DNA of 64,000 nt from Adineta vaga (taxonomy: Eukaryota; Rotifera), in the NCBI GenBank assembly GCA_021613535.1, contig CP075497.1, forward strand, positions 1,426,001-1,490,000, read 5' to 3'. The notes under the pieces were generated by a model. The model worked only from the letters and a program-made list of their open reading frames with translations. It made no database searches and had not been told where the DNA came from. Shown one piece after another: positions 47,842 through 60,765 of the stretch (positions within the stretch are counted from its first letter, which is position 1; the number at the start of each line of letters is the position of its first letter). A program made the translations under genes and the position numbers.

Positions 47842-50800
47842 TTAAAATTGCCAAAGAATAAGATGATTAATCGCATCATCTTTTCCAAAATTTTCATTAT
47901 TAATTTGATAATTTTCAAATCCATCTCCAACAGTCATAATAGATTGATTTTCTTTATTTGAAAGAATAATTCTTACAGGACCAATATGACCAACAGATAA
48001 AGATTTCAATTGAATTGAATTTAATATTAATTTATTTGTTCCATTTATCGATAAATTATCAAATAATTGAGGAATTGTTAAATTAAGAAGAATTCCAGCA
48101 CTTGTTCCAATCCATAATGTTTCTTTTGAAATATTTAATGTACTTATATGAAGACATCCTAATTTATGTGCACGAATGATATCATCACAAACTAAAAGAA
48201 AAAAAATGTGAAAATTTCAGACTCAATCGAGATAAAACAGTTGATAGAAGAAAGAAAGATGTCTTTTTTTCGATAAAATTACTTTGTAATTTTTGTGTAA
48301 TAATCGTTCGAATACTTGTTTCAAATAAACAAACAAAATGTGTTGCATGATAAAGACGAATTTCATGAGAACCTTGTGATGTTATCCAAACATGATGCAT
48401 TAATGAACCACCTGTAATCATACAATTAATATGTCGATGACAATCATCAACAATAAATGAATGCTAATTAAAAGAAGAGAAAAATGAAAAGATTGAATTT
48501 ATTCGAAAACAAAATCATTTACTTGAATTGTTAATGAATCTGTTGAAATAATAAATATTCGATCATGTATTGCACACCATAATTTTCCAGCTGCAATAGT
48601 CATAACTGATATTGGATCATTAGATTCATCATCGGAATATTCATTGGAAGATTTCATTGATGTTTGATTATTTTCATCAATTATTTCAATAATTGGATTA
48701 TCAAAATCCCATTGATCATCTAAAATTCATTTTCTTATTCTTTATCACATAAAATAATTGAATTTATCTTACTAATATCTCTTTTAAAAACAACTAATTG
48801 ACCATGATTTAATGCTAAAAAGACTTTATTATCGAAATATCTAAATAAAATCATAAATAGAAAAGAATTCTTAAATAAAAATAAAAAAAAGAACGAACAA
48901 GATCGAATGAATTGATGAATTCAATTGTTTAACAATTCGATTTTTTCGATGAAAACTTTTCATAATTTCAAATGAATTATAAATAATCAATCTAAATCAA
49001 TCTAACGTATAGAAATCTTTCAACTGAACTTCTTACTCTCCTTGAATTGTTCCTAACCAAATCATATAATGAGTTGAATTTCGTTCCAAAGTAAATTGTT
49101 CATCATCACTTGAATAGAATTCTAAAGATTCATTTGAATTCGAATTTTGTTTCGAAATTTGAATTTGATTGAACGGAATCAATGAAATACAATTAATCTT
49201 TGATGATATGATTGAATTCGAACTTTTAACAATTAATTCTGATTGATAATTAATTAAATAAATATCTCCTTCACTATTACATAAACATAAATCATTGAAA
49301 TCATCACGAATTATTCCACAAGTAAACTAAAATAAATGTTTTTTTTCTTTTAGAAATTTGTCAAATGAAAAACAAACTTGACTTCCGGCACGACGATGTG
49401 GAAGTGTTAAAACATGTTGAAATGTGATATTGTTTCGTCCGGAAAGATTTTCTACTGAAAAGAATTTCAATGAAATTATTTGAAAAGATAATAACGGTTT
49501 TTACGTAAAAGTTTTTTTGCTTCAAGAAAATTCTTTTCCCAGGAAGTTTTTTGGTCAATTGTTGAAAATATAACATTGATTGTTTCGGTGGAATCTCTAA
49601 AATAGATTTGAGAGACTTTAGATAAAGATTAAAATTTAGTTTTCTTTACGTTGTATTTAAGATTAATTGAATATTTCGAGATTTTTCATCGGAGAGACTC
49701 GCTGGTTCAGGGCTTGATTTTCGATGAGGCATTGTTTCATCAATAATATGTTTATTTACTATTTCAACTGTTTCTTTTATTGAATCATCTAATTGCTAAA
49801 ATAAAAGAAAAGATTTCTTTAAAATAAAGAAATCAAACAAACAAACAAACTTGATGAGGAATTGTAATTGTTTTTGATAAATCCGACATTTGCCCAAGTG
49901 TTATTAAATCTTCTTCGAAATGATGATTTTTATCTGATATAGTACTGATTGTTGAATGAGATTTTTTCAATAATGGTGAACTTGACAAGGATGGACGAAC
50001 TTTTTTTAATTGATCTAAATTTCAATCGAATAATAATTCATCCTTGAGTACTCTAAGGAACCGCCTATTAGGTCATGCGGGTACTCTCTTGATGTTTCTC
50101 AAAAACATAAACTCAATATCGACTCAATCGGATGTAATTATAAAGAATTATCGCGTAAACAGCCAGACACACTGATCAGTTCTATAGTGTACTGGCCTTT
50201 TGAGTACACACAAAAGGATAGTTGTTATTTATTGAAAAAAAACGAATCTCACCTGTGTAAATGTCCACATTTTCCAGTGAGATTTTCATAATTAATTTAT
50301 GTTTATTATTTTCGATATATTGTTTACCCGATGGAGAATTCCTAAGAATAGAAAAAAAAAAAGATTTTTCTCTTCTTTTCAAAAGGGAAATATTTACATA
50401 GTAAATGAATTCGTAGATTTTTTTGTTGATGAAAGATTTTTTCTTTTTGAACTTGTTAAAAGAATTAAATCATTAAATAAAAAAATAAATCGATCTTTTT
50501 TTAAACTCGATGATAATTGAAGTGTGACAATCTCATGTGAGATATAATATCTTTCATCATTAACTAACTAAAAAACAAAAGTTCTGTTCTTTTTCTTTTC
50601 TTAAAAAAATAAAACTAACATCATTTAAATTTTCAATAATATCTTGAAGAAATTCTAAAGGATTTTTCGTTGAAATTAATTCAGTTGATCCAACTTCTTT
50701 TTGTACTTGATCAATTTGTTCAGCTAATGAATGAATTTCTAATTGTGCTTTAAGCATTAATTGATAATCAGGATGATTTATATTTGTACATTTAAAAAAA

Positions 50801-53800
50801 TCTTTTAAATATAATTCATATCTTGGAATTCGTTGCACCGGTTGAATTATTAAATCATTCAATGTTAATTTACCACGATGATCACGTGCTTGTTGTTCAA
50901 GAAATTTATTAAATGAAGACATTTCACGACAATTTCCAATTGCTATTTGAGCTGTTGTATAATTATTAACAAAACTTGTATACGTTTCAATAACAGATAT
51001 TCGTGTAAACTAAAAAATTATTCAATTAAAAGAAAAAAGAAATTCGGAAAGTTCGCATTTTATTCTCAGTAGCTACAAAATCAATATCAGATTTGGAACC
51101 AACGTTAAAAACTGAATCAATGCATATATGTTTTAAATAATTTTAAGAAAAAATTTGGTTTCGATAATTCAGTCATTTCTCGAGATATTGATGAGACAAT
51201 TATGTGCACAAAAATTTCAGCTCAATCAGATGTAGTTGTGAAGAATTATCGTGTAAACAGACAACCGGCCACATAGACCGATTATAGTAGTGTACTCACT
51301 TTCTGAATACACTATAAAAGAAAAATGTTTTTATTTACCATTTGTAACAAAAGATCTCCAACGGTTTGTTTATTATCCCATTGAGTTAATTTTTGTGAAA
51401 GTGAAATTAAAAATGCCTAAATAAAGATTAAATTTGCTTTGTTTGAAACTAAAATGACTTGTCATACCGTATGATGTATATGAATTTCTGGTATTTTATA
51501 AAAAATATCATTGATAAGATCATTTGAAACAATATTTTTATCTTTCATTGGTAAATAATATTTCTAAAAGTAAATCAAGTTTTTTCGATTGACGAAATGT
51601 AAACTATTTTACCGTGACAAGATTTTTTAAAGCTTCAACATAAGATTTTTCTGTATCATACATTTGTAAAACAATTGCTTTTCGTTTAGCCTAGAAAAAT
51701 AAAAAGAAAAATTTATGTAAATAAAGAAAAGAAAAGAGAGAGAGAACTTGATTTGAAGATGATTCTTCTTGTGGTTCAGTAAAATGACGTCTTTTTCCAT
51801 AGAAATTTCGATTTGTAATGAATTTCTCTTGATCAATAACAACAGTTTCTGCACGAAGTCGAGTAGTTCTATTCTTGTCTGACATTCTCAAAGAAATTCT
51901 TTTTCTGATATGTCGAGATAAATAGATGGAAAGACAGAATTTTATCTCATCGAATATCTTTGTCATAATAAATGAGAAGAGAAAAGAAATCTATTTATAC
52001 CTCATTTTTGTCATCAATAGTGACACTTGATATCGAAGTTCCAATAGGATTTATTGTATTATTTAAACTCGAAATACTTGTTGATAAATTTGAATTATGT
52101 TCACTTAATAAATTCGATTGATCAGATGAAATTAAATGAGGTGTTGATTGATATGTTAAACAATCAGTCGAAGATAATTCTTCAAAATCTGTATTGATTA
52201 GATCTGTTGGTCTAGGTATTGTATGACTTCGCATAACTCCATTTCGACGATGTAATGATGGACTTCTTCTTGGGAAATCAAAATGATTGATTTGTTCCTT
52301 AAGAAGAAGAAAGATTTCAATAAGAAAAGATCGAATTTCCTCTAACCTGTGAATTTTTATGAAGAATTTTTGGTTGAAAAGGTAAAAAGGTTTTCGAAGG
52401 TAAAATATTTGATGATGATTGTTTTCTTTCTTCATTAAGAAGAGCTAAAAGTGGACGATAGGAATTAATTTGTTCTTCAAGATTTTCTTTTGTTGAACAT
52501 TTTGTTGGAGAAATTGTTTGAATTTTTTGAATAACTTCATTTTCATACGGTGATGAACTAACACTGACACGAATACTTTCAAGATGATTTGTTGAAACTA
52601 AAAGAGAAGAAAAAGTGAACAAAAGAAGTAAATAAAAAGAGAAACTCACTTGAAGATTTATTTGGTTGACGAATTTGAATTCGATGGGGTGAAGAGGATT
52701 TTTTTGTTGAATAAATTAAATCTTCTTGTTTTGTTTTTGTTTCAACTTTTTTATCAAAACAAGTTTGCTCAATTGTAGATAAAACATCACGTATTGGATT
52801 TGAATGACGACGAGATGACAAAGATAAAGAATCAAGTGATGACATCAGAGATTTTCTAGAAGAATTTTAATGAAAAGAATTGAAAAGAATTTTCATTGAT
52901 TTACTTTATTTGATTTCTATTTGAAAAAGTTTGTGCATAAATGAATTGTTTTGGAATTATTCGTTCTAATTCAAATAATTTATGAGTTAAACTTTGAAAA
53001 GAATGATAAATATCGAAAGAATTCGAAAATAAATTAATTTGTTGATTTATTGATAAGAATGATGTTGGATGATTGTTATCAAATGAATAATTAGTTAATT
53101 GATATTGATCAAGATTCTCTTGAGAATAAATTGAATTGATTGAGAAATCAAACTAAATAAGAGTTCGAAAAGGACGAATAGACAATCTATTTGTTATTTG
53201 TTATTACATGAATATATTGATATAGAAAAGAGAATCTTTTCTTTAGATACAACTGGGATAAGCAAAGAAAAAGAAAGAAAACATGTTTCTGTCTCTTCTT
53301 CTAATCATTCGTTCTGTAACCATCAGAGATTAACAAATGTCGATACATATGCCAACCGAATAGAATTAGAGACTTGGCTTATCCAAACGTATTGTAGAAA
53401 AGAAGGACATAATATCGTTCTCTATGCCATTTCTAATAAGACTGATTCTTCTTCTTTTCTTCTTGCAATATTTTCTATTAATGAGCGAACAAAGAAAGAA
53501 AAGAAACAAGCAATTGCTTTTGGCATCGGTGTGTTCTTCATCAGAATAGAAAGACGACATCATCAATGATTCTTTTCATACTCTAAAGAATTTCTTAATA
53601 AAGAAAGAATAACATCGACAATTGATATCGATTTGTAATGTATATAAACATGTCTTCAAAATCAATTATCTCCGTTTTTGTTTGATTATTTGAAATCTTT
53701 TTCGCAAATATCGATATAATGATCTTATCTATCAGATAGATTAAGAATACATATAGAAATAAAGAGAGAGAAAAAAATGAGTGGGAATAAGTTTCTTTTT

Positions 53801-54140
53801 CCATGTAGATTTGTTATTTGAATGTTGATTGACACACATACTTTGACGACACGAGTATACACAAGTTAACTATCTATGGATATATTTTTATAGACTAAGA
53901 TTAACGAAGACAAAAGAAAATTAACTTTTCCCTCTTTCTAATCATAGAAATTTACTTTTAACTTACGGAAATTTTTTTATGCCGATTTAAATTGATTTGA
54001 TAAAGATAAGTTTCAATATCTTCAATGGATAAAAACGATTTCGATAAAGATGGAATTACTTTGAAGGATTTTTCACAACTACCATTTAAATGAATGACTG
54101 AAGGCAAATTATCATTCAATAATATTAATTGACGATCCAT
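47842..54140 (-). CDS. Rho guanine nucleotide exchange factor with C-terminal propeller (ARHGEF17-like)
   Basis: Large multi-exon gene, start MDRQLILLNDNLPSVIHLNG at 54140. The N-terminal third is Ser-rich and disordered (MSSLDSLSLSSRRHSNPIRD; FPRRSPSLHRRNGVMRSHTI). Then a DH domain: AKRKAIVLQMYDTEKSYVEA (CR1), SFNKFLEQQARDHRGKLTLN, LIIQPVQRIPRYELYLKDFF (CR3 helix). A PH-like segment follows (KDRFIFLFNDLILLTS). The C-terminal part is a WD40-like propeller (MIWLGTIQGE; ISKETLWIGTSAGILLNLTI; GHIGPVRIIL; GDGFENYQ; NHLILWQF). DH-PH plus propeller with WIGTSAG and GDGFE motifs fits ARHGEF17/ARHGEF10. It would activate Rho GTPases in actin control. Introns at about 53.16-53.96, 51.01-51.34 and 50.02-50.25 kb are unusually long; the last two carry dispersed repeats. 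Confidence 0.75.
50121..50208. repeat. Dispersed repeat copy A in a RhoGEF intron
   Basis: Shares with 51220-51312 an ordered series of blocks: CTCAATCGGATGTA, AAGAATTATCGCGTAAACAG, GTGTACT and TGAGTACAC. The intron is about 230 nt against the usual 50-70, so the repeat accounts for the excess. Probably the end of a non-autonomous DNA transposon; family not identified. Confidence 0.65.
51220..51312. repeat. Dispersed repeat copy B in a RhoGEF intron
   Basis: Same orientation and block order as copy A (CTCAATCAGATGTA, AAGAATTATCGTGTAAACAG, GTGTACT, TGAATACAC), diverged by about a quarter. It lies in an intron of about 330 nt between DH-domain exons. Confidence 0.65.
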
Positions 54141-54637
54141 TATATTGATGTTGCTATTCACAAGACTTTGTTTATATAAGAATTTATTCTTTAGAGGAAT
54201 AAATATACATCTGTGCTATTATGATACTGATCTTTATTCTTCAAGGCAAAAGAAAGAAAAGAAACAATCTTATGTTAGAACAAGTGTGGATGTATGAAGA
54301 TATATTTATATTTACTATCTTATACAATATTATCAGACAAATGTCACAAATACTTACGCATTCGTTTATTATATCAAATCAACAGTTTTTCTTCATAAAA
54401 AAAACCATTTTTTACAATTTAAAGAAATGATAAATACGCTTTGGTTAACATAATTTTACCAAATCCGAGTTCAATACTGCATTGATTTTATCTATAGTTG
54501 CAAGAAGAAAAATATTTAAGAAGAGAATTCGTCATATAAAAAACAAACTGTTTCCTTTGAAAGAACATAAAGTCTTCGAGTATCCAGTAGTGTCAAACTT
54601 GAAACTTGAATTCAATTGAAAATTCTCCTTTCACTTG

Positions 54638-54820
54638 TGTGGGTGTGGGTGAGGGTGTTGGAAGGCAAAGAGCAAAGTGAGATTGCCTTGGATCCCTCTA
54701 TCGCACTGGACACACAAAAAGCGTTCTTAGCGAAAAAGACACCAATTGATAACGGTCTGCACCCTGATCCACACCGTCGCTTGGCCCCTACCCTTCCACA
54801 CCCACACCCACACCCTCAAC
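54638..54820. repeat. Telomere-like element: TGTGGG repeats facing CCCACA repeats
   Basis: The left end is TGTGGGTGTGGGTGAGGG (54638-54655), then GTTGGAAGGCAAAGAGCAAA, which recurs at 9057. The right end (54796-54817) is CCACACCCACACCC followed by ACACCC. About 180 bp lie between outer edges; the inside is not simple repeat. Confidence 0.7.
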
Positions 54821-55837
54821 GACACATAGCTTCCGTTTTTTAACGAATTCTTCAAAAAGAAGAAAAGACCAAAACATCCGAAGATTGAAACAACTATTCA
54901 CTGATTTTTTCCGTGTTATATTGTGTTTCTCGGTTGTTCTGAATAAACTTCTTTCTAGATTGACTGATAAAAATGATCTTCGTCGATTATTATCAAATAA
55001 AGTATTAACTGATTTATTTATTCGGTATTTACAAATATTCTCTTAAGGATCAATTGAATTGATTGATAAATAAAGCTAAAGTTGAATTTATGATAATTAA
55101 GGTGCACACAATGCGAAAGTCGAGTGAAATTTATTTTCATTTTTTTGCACATGTTTTGATAGAGCGTGAGCTGCTGATCACGATGAACTAGTTTTTATTC
55201 TTTTTTAAAGCTGTTTTAGAGTAAAAAATCGCAAAATCCTAAAAAAAACTAAGTTATTCCAAAAACCACGTTTTTCGACAAAACATGCAAAAATCACTAT
55301 GTTCCTGTTCTTGAAACTTTTAGAAAATTTTTTTCAGATTCAGCATTAAAAACTGATTCTAGAAAGCGTCTGAAATTGATATTAACCCAAAAATTCTTCT
55401 AATGGTGGCACTTCTAATATCTTCCACTAGAGTACTAATAGGTAGATCTTGTAAACCTATCTACTTTTTCTAGGGAGGTGCGGAGGTGAATTTTTTTAAA
55501 TTTTAATCCTCATACCAGCTTCTATAAAATTACGCATTGCTTTTGTGTTGTTCCATTTTCTTTGTGGAGAAAAGTTCATTCTACTGGTGGTATAGGAAAT
55601 CGGGGAGGTCATTCGAACATAACACATCCATTTTTCATTCAAATCGTATAAAATTTTTTTCCACTGATAAAACTCGATGCCAAATCGAATGAACACCCTC
55701 CGAAGGTGTATACTGAGTAAAAGTTTTCCAAGGGGTTTTTGAAAACCCTTTTTTTGAAGTATGCTTGTTGTATTTTAAACAATGTTTGAAGATATTTTAC
55801 GCACAAATTTAAATGTTTTAATAACTTTATATCAAAT

Positions 55838-55904
55838 TGTGGGTGTAAGTGGGTGTGGGGGTCAAGCTATACTCTTAACCTACGCCCACACCGACACCCA
55901 CAAG
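55838..55904. repeat. Short telomere-like hairpin
   Basis: G-rich arm TTGTGGGTGTAAGTGGGTGT (55838-55857) and C-rich arm ACGCCCACACCGACACCCAC (55882-55901) pair imperfectly around a loop of about 20 nt. Third and smallest member of the facing-repeat class. Confidence 0.65.
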
Positions 55905-56072
55905 ATTGATTAGTTCCATAGAAAACACCTTTAGTGTATTAGTTTGAAATGCAGGCTTTAGTATCTCAAAAATTTAATTAAATAAAATAGTTTCATAGGA
56001 AATTTAATCAAAAGATAAACTTTTTCTTTATTAAAATATAAAAGACAATTGAAGAGAAAATCGAATAACAGT

Positions 56073-56906
56073 CTATCTCTCCAAGAAGCAGACAAGTTCA
56101 ACTAATTTCGCCAAATTTGAATTTGATACAGCTGAAACATCTGAAGAAATAAATGTAAAAAAATGTATTTCTAGATAAAATTTTGTTTTATATAGACTAA
56201 CCATTACGTTTTGGAAGAACATAAATACCTCCAACATCAATTTGCCAATGACGTTCATGACAAATTTGTTCAACCATTTTCTTGTTAAAACCAAATATTT
56301 TTTCAAGATCATCAAATGAAATTGATTTATATGCAAGTTCAATTAATTGAACATTTTGTATTGTTATTTGAGCTAAAATTAATTCGAAATATATCGTTTC
56401 ATTAAGTTTATCTTGAATAGAAAAAACAAACGCACAAACTAATTGTTGAACATAATGATTCATCTGAGAAGATGATCCATTTTCTACAACTGTCTGACAT
56501 AATTTATAGAAATCTCCATATTGTTTTAAATTAAGTAATGATACAAGTTGTGCCAAAAATTGTAATTCTTTATCCTAATCAAATATAATAGAATATATTT
56601 CAATTTGTTTTTCTTACTGTTTTCATTTGTGTTGAAAGATTTTCCCATAGAAATTTGGCTTCATTTCTAATTAGATAAACAATATTTATCATTTAGAAAA
56701 AGTAATTTACTTACATTTTTGATAAATATAAATAAGTTATCATTAATTCTTTGTAAAAATCAACAGAAATACCGTCGATAGGACTCTAAAAATATCAACA
56801 TGAGAACAATTAACAATATGAAACATTGATTTACTGTTAAAAGTCGACTTTGTAATTGTGATAAACGTTCACGTTGTTGAGTCATAGTTGCCGATGAATT
56901 GGGCAT
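56073..56906 (-). CDS. COPS8: COP9 signalosome subunit 8
   Basis: Five exons with introns of about 45-60 nt from ATG 56906 (MPNSSATMTQQRERLSQLQS) to the stop at 56073, about 200 residues, normal for CSN8. CSN8 is a PCI subunit of the complex that removes NEDD8 from cullins. Matches by position: FYKELMITYLYLSK aligns with human VYGQLLALYLL, the next exon ends WENLSTQMKT (human LWKRIP), KSISFDDLEKIFGFNKKMVE with [37 protein letters not shown] with GWQADSTTRMVLPRKP, and the C-terminal helix NLAKLVELVCFLER with QLARLTDYVAFLEN. The proline-rich linker between the last two is shorter than in vertebrates. Confidence 0.85.
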
Positions 56907-57643
56907 TATCGTTGAAAACTAATAGTTGCACAATGAAGATTAAATTCAAAAAGAAAAATTCTATTCAATCTTATGTTATGGCAAAACAACAGAAGTAGAG
57001 AATAAACCAATAACAAATCATTTTCATTTAAAATCAAGATAATAGAGACATCTATCTGAATTTTATACATTCATCATCAAATATGTTCTTTTAAGCCGAG
57101 TTTATTGTCTTCTCGTACAATAGGTCAAACATATTCAGTGGTAAACGACCGTTCACAAGTACCATATACAAGACGAACGATGAAAAACGATTTTCTGTTA
57201 GCACCTAATGTAAAATGGGGGTCGTTATGTAGTCGATCGATTTTATTGATATATTTTACCTGATACTTTCATATTCATATCTGAAAATAATGAAACGAAG
57301 TAAAATATCTATGATTCCTTTCGTCCAAGTACAGAATCCTCATATCGATTATTTATTAGCAAATTAAATGAATCATTCCATAACTTACAAGTAAGTATTG
57401 CGATCTCAGAAAATAGAATTCTATATTCGAATCTTAAACTGCTAGTTATACCTCGATAATTATAATACTGTAAGATCTCTTTCGGTTGAATAGAAAAATC
57501 CTTTTTCGTTCATTTATATATAAAAACGGAAAAAACAACAGATAAATAATTTCATAAGAATGTGCGTTCAATAAATCCAAGATTTGCCATCAACAAAACA
57601 AAACATTAATTAATGCAAAATACAGAAAACGTGGTAGCAATAT
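56907..57643. other. Intergenic region, partly shared with the arfaptin 3' flank
   Basis: No gene. About 57540-57640 resembles the flank at 60590-60760 (ATAAATAATTTCATAA, AACAAAACA, ACGTGGTAGCAATATTCACA), so the arfaptin duplication extends beyond the coding region. Confidence 0.55.
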
Positions 57644-58602
57644 TCACAGATTGAGTTGTTGGCGATTCACTGAGAAATAAGCACTAATAGCATTGTGAAA
57701 TAGTGTTAATTGTTGTTTCATTACTTGAACCTAATTTAGATAAGAATATATTATGTTTCTTAAGATATTTCAATTGAAATAAACATACTCTATTTTCATC
57801 AAGTAATTTGAATTTAATTTGAAGATTTTCTTTGGATTTTTCATAAATTTGTTTAAAATGTTCATATTGTCGTTGAATATCTTCATCTGGCAAATTATTT
57901 CGTGATAATAAGAATTCATAATGAAATAAAACAGATGAGTATACATATAAAAGAAAGATTTCTTTACGTAAAAGTGTATTGCCATACGGTGATAATACCT
58001 TTTGACATTAAATGTTTCGTACAAGTTAATCAGCAAGATCACCAGGAGACCCATATAGTTGTTGAAGTTCATTGAATAATTCAGCTAAATTGCTCGAGAT
58101 TTTTCTTGCAATATCGAATGAAAGGAAAGGAAATTTAAAACTAATGACGAAAACGTTGTGTTTTGAGAAGACCACCAAAATAGGTGCTTATTTCACGAGT
58201 TTCGTTTAGCATATATTCATACTGACCTTTGGTTTCAAGGACAAGTTAAGTACGTTTTTTTTCATAATTTCAATGAGAGTTTTTTAAGATCGAGTAATTT
58301 ATCCAAATCGTTCTGGAAATCTATGGATGTAATGTACATCTAATGTTCGAGTCCAATTAAGGGTGGCAGGGAAACCATCTAATTAATATACGCAAATACG
58401 TTTATTTTAAATTAAATTATTATAACCAACCAGGAGTTTCATGTGAATCTAATAGACTAATGTAGTTACTTGGAAAAAGTAGTGGAGTCATCTTCTCAAC
58501 TAGAAGAAATAATGATTGAACATCTTGTTTACTACCATTTGGATACAAAAGAAAAAAGAGAGAAATTTTAAACGAATAATTGAGATCATTCGACCTGAGC
58601 AT
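57644..58602 (-). pseudogene. Degraded arfaptin copy
   Basis: The 3' end (57644 to about 57890) is nearly identical to the last two exons of the intact arfaptin at 60766-61010, including intron and stop. Further upstream the copy decays: the exon carrying NKTMEDTILSVKTYENA is missing, the next exons show indels, and only SNYISLLDSHETP is again recognisable at about 58.43 kb, now attached to unrelated sequence. High identity at one end with decay at the other suggests recent gene conversion of the 3' part or a partial re-duplication. Confidence 0.75.
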
Positions 58603-60765
58603 AGTTTTACTTTATCTGTATGAATACACTGTCTGAAGAGTGCCTTAAAAAAACAATTTCATAATAAGATTTTGTTCATAAATATTTTGTGAATCAGCAT
58701 CCTTTACTAGTATTATCTTATACCGGAATATCACTGATAATAACAAATAACTGAGATCAATGTTTCCTGTTGCTATATCAATTATTTATCTACTTATCGA
58801 TAGTAGTAAAAAATGAATTTCTTCATCCGTTATTTTTCAATATAAAGATTTTTCGTTACTTTATTCTTTATTATAAAGAAAAATAAAAATAAAAATAAAG
58901 TAACACTCTAGCAATAATCGTATATTGTTTATGTTTTTGATATCGTCGAATATTCGTTTCGTTTTTTGTTTCTAAAACAAAACAATTAGATACTAACAAT
59001 GAAAAAAATCTTTATTTCGCATAATTTGTTGATCTTATCTTCCACATCATTAAAGTCACGACTGAATGTATATGAATCGATTAAATTTGCGATTATTTCT
59101 GTCCTTGTTGCATCTAATGACTTTGAAAAGTCTGTAACTACAGACAAAAAACGAATTTACAGGAGATGGAACTTTGAAGTGCAACAATACCATTTGCATA
59201 ATATTTATCCCATCATCTTGCAGAATTTCTTCATTTGTTAACGATTTTATTTCTGCAATTTCCAGGTCGACTCGTACGTCCCGGAACCGGCGGGTTACGG
59301 TGATTTCTCACGTCTTTTCTATCGAATCCTGCGGGATCCGAAGATCGAAGCGTCCGTCCTGGTTTGTATGAATGAAGTTGAGAATAGTTTTATATTCATC
59401 TTGATTGATCTGCAAGTTAAACAAGGCAGGTAATATTGTATAAATTATTTAAATAATCATATTACATGAAAAAAATTCAGCCGGCGGCGCCACCGTGACT
59501 GTCGGAAATCCCAAAGTTTTCGAGCTTCCACTGCCAAAGGACCAAAAACAACTAAAGATATCGAGACGTCGGCTTACACCTCTAATCACGTTAGCTAACC
59601 TCTACGCAACGAAATGCTTTTTCTAAATAGTACAACCTTTTGATCTATATAGTGATAGAAATATCCTCTTCTGCTGATATCTCCATTACCCCTTGTTTTC
59701 CTTTTCCCTCCTTTCTTTCTTTCCGTTTTCTCTCTCTGTTGTTATTTTATCTTTTCAAATAATTTTGCCTTGATATCTGTGTGAGATTATAAAAAAAAAA
59801 GAATATGATGCTGTTTATCGAACATTCATCATTAAGAATAGCACATTTAATTATAAACAATTAGATCTTTATATATAACGATGTCAGCAAATTGATTTAA
59901 TTACTGAAAGTAAAGCATAACAATAGTATAGATTAGCTACATTTTCACATCGCAAAATAATTGCTATTTAAAATGATCAATCGGATTGAGACTAGGTCAA
60001 AAAAAGTTTATTGATGATATAATCTTACGAAACTATTTTAGAGTCAATTCGATAGATGCCTATAAAATATTATTGAGAAAGATTTGGCGTTTTTATACCT
60101 GGATCTTAATATTTCTTAAATATTTATTTGAAAAATTGTAACGTGGTTCTTGATTCAAAGCACGTATTTAGGACAAGTGCGTTCCAAACTATTCATATAT
60201 GAGAACTTGCATGATATCACGATGGTGATTAACTTTCGTACAAACAACAAATTTCACGTGAATACTATCTTGTATTGATTTATATTGAAAATGACAGATA
60301 TCATAACTTCCAACTGTTAGATATTAGATTCACTAACTTGTTCAATAAATATTCTTCAGTAATTCAATTCTATCGATTGTTTTTTCTCCTAAACTCTACA
60401 ACTTCTATTTTTCTAAAAATATATCTTTAGCCGTTGAGGAAATATTCAATAGTTTGTTTCAATTTATAAGAAGATGCCAGTTTGTGAGAAAAAGTCCATA
60501 ATAAAGTTACAAAACAGTGAAAATTTAAAGTAAGTAAAAACAAATCGTTTGTTGATTAAAGTTTACTCATTTATATTAGAAATATGAAAAGAAAAATAAA
60601 TAATTTCATAACAAAACTTGTCAAACAAAAATCTGAGATTTGTCAATAACAAAACAGAAAAAAAAGAATTGTTAATTTTAAAATTATTGATAAAATAATA
60701 TTATTTCGTTAAAAAACGGTAATCGATTATTACTCTACGAAATACAAAAAACGTGATAACAATAT
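58603..60765. other. Long intergenic region with a GC-rich exon-like island
   Basis: Mostly AT-rich. A GC-rich island at 59266-59590 stands out (separate entry). The interval 60590-60760 is homologous to the 3' flank of the arfaptin pseudogene. No complete gene is supported. Confidence 0.5.
58990..59630. other. GC-rich, exon-like island of unresolved origin
   Basis: Bases 59266-59361 and 59481-59630 are far richer in G and C than anything around. On the plus strand, CAG-preceded segments read VDSYVPEPAGYGDFSRLFYR and GGATVTVGNPKVFELPLPKD, but the two frames do not join across a simple GT-AG intron. On the minus strand, a frame from about 59420 to 59010 reads EYKTILNFIHTNQDGRFDLR, then one TGA, then VRVDLEIAEIKSLTNEEILQ and VPSPVNSFFVCSYRLFKVI. 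I cannot decide the strand or name the gene; it may be a pseudogene or acquired fragment. Confidence 0.3.

Larger units (their letters stand above)
54141..56072. other. Repeat-rich intergenic region
   Basis: No gene supported. It holds two telomere-like inverted elements (54638-54820 and 55838-55904). Between them, about 55.09-55.75 kb, is unique-looking sequence with T-runs that may be a decayed transposon. Confidence 0.55.

Noticed and set aside
53198-53569. Plus-strand frame of 123 codons
   Set aside because: It lies inside the long first intron of the RhoGEF on the opposite strand, with no recognisable domain or splice structure.
54616-54843. Plus-strand frame of 75 codons
   Set aside because: It is a translation of the telomere-like element (HPHPHPQ from CCCACA repeats).
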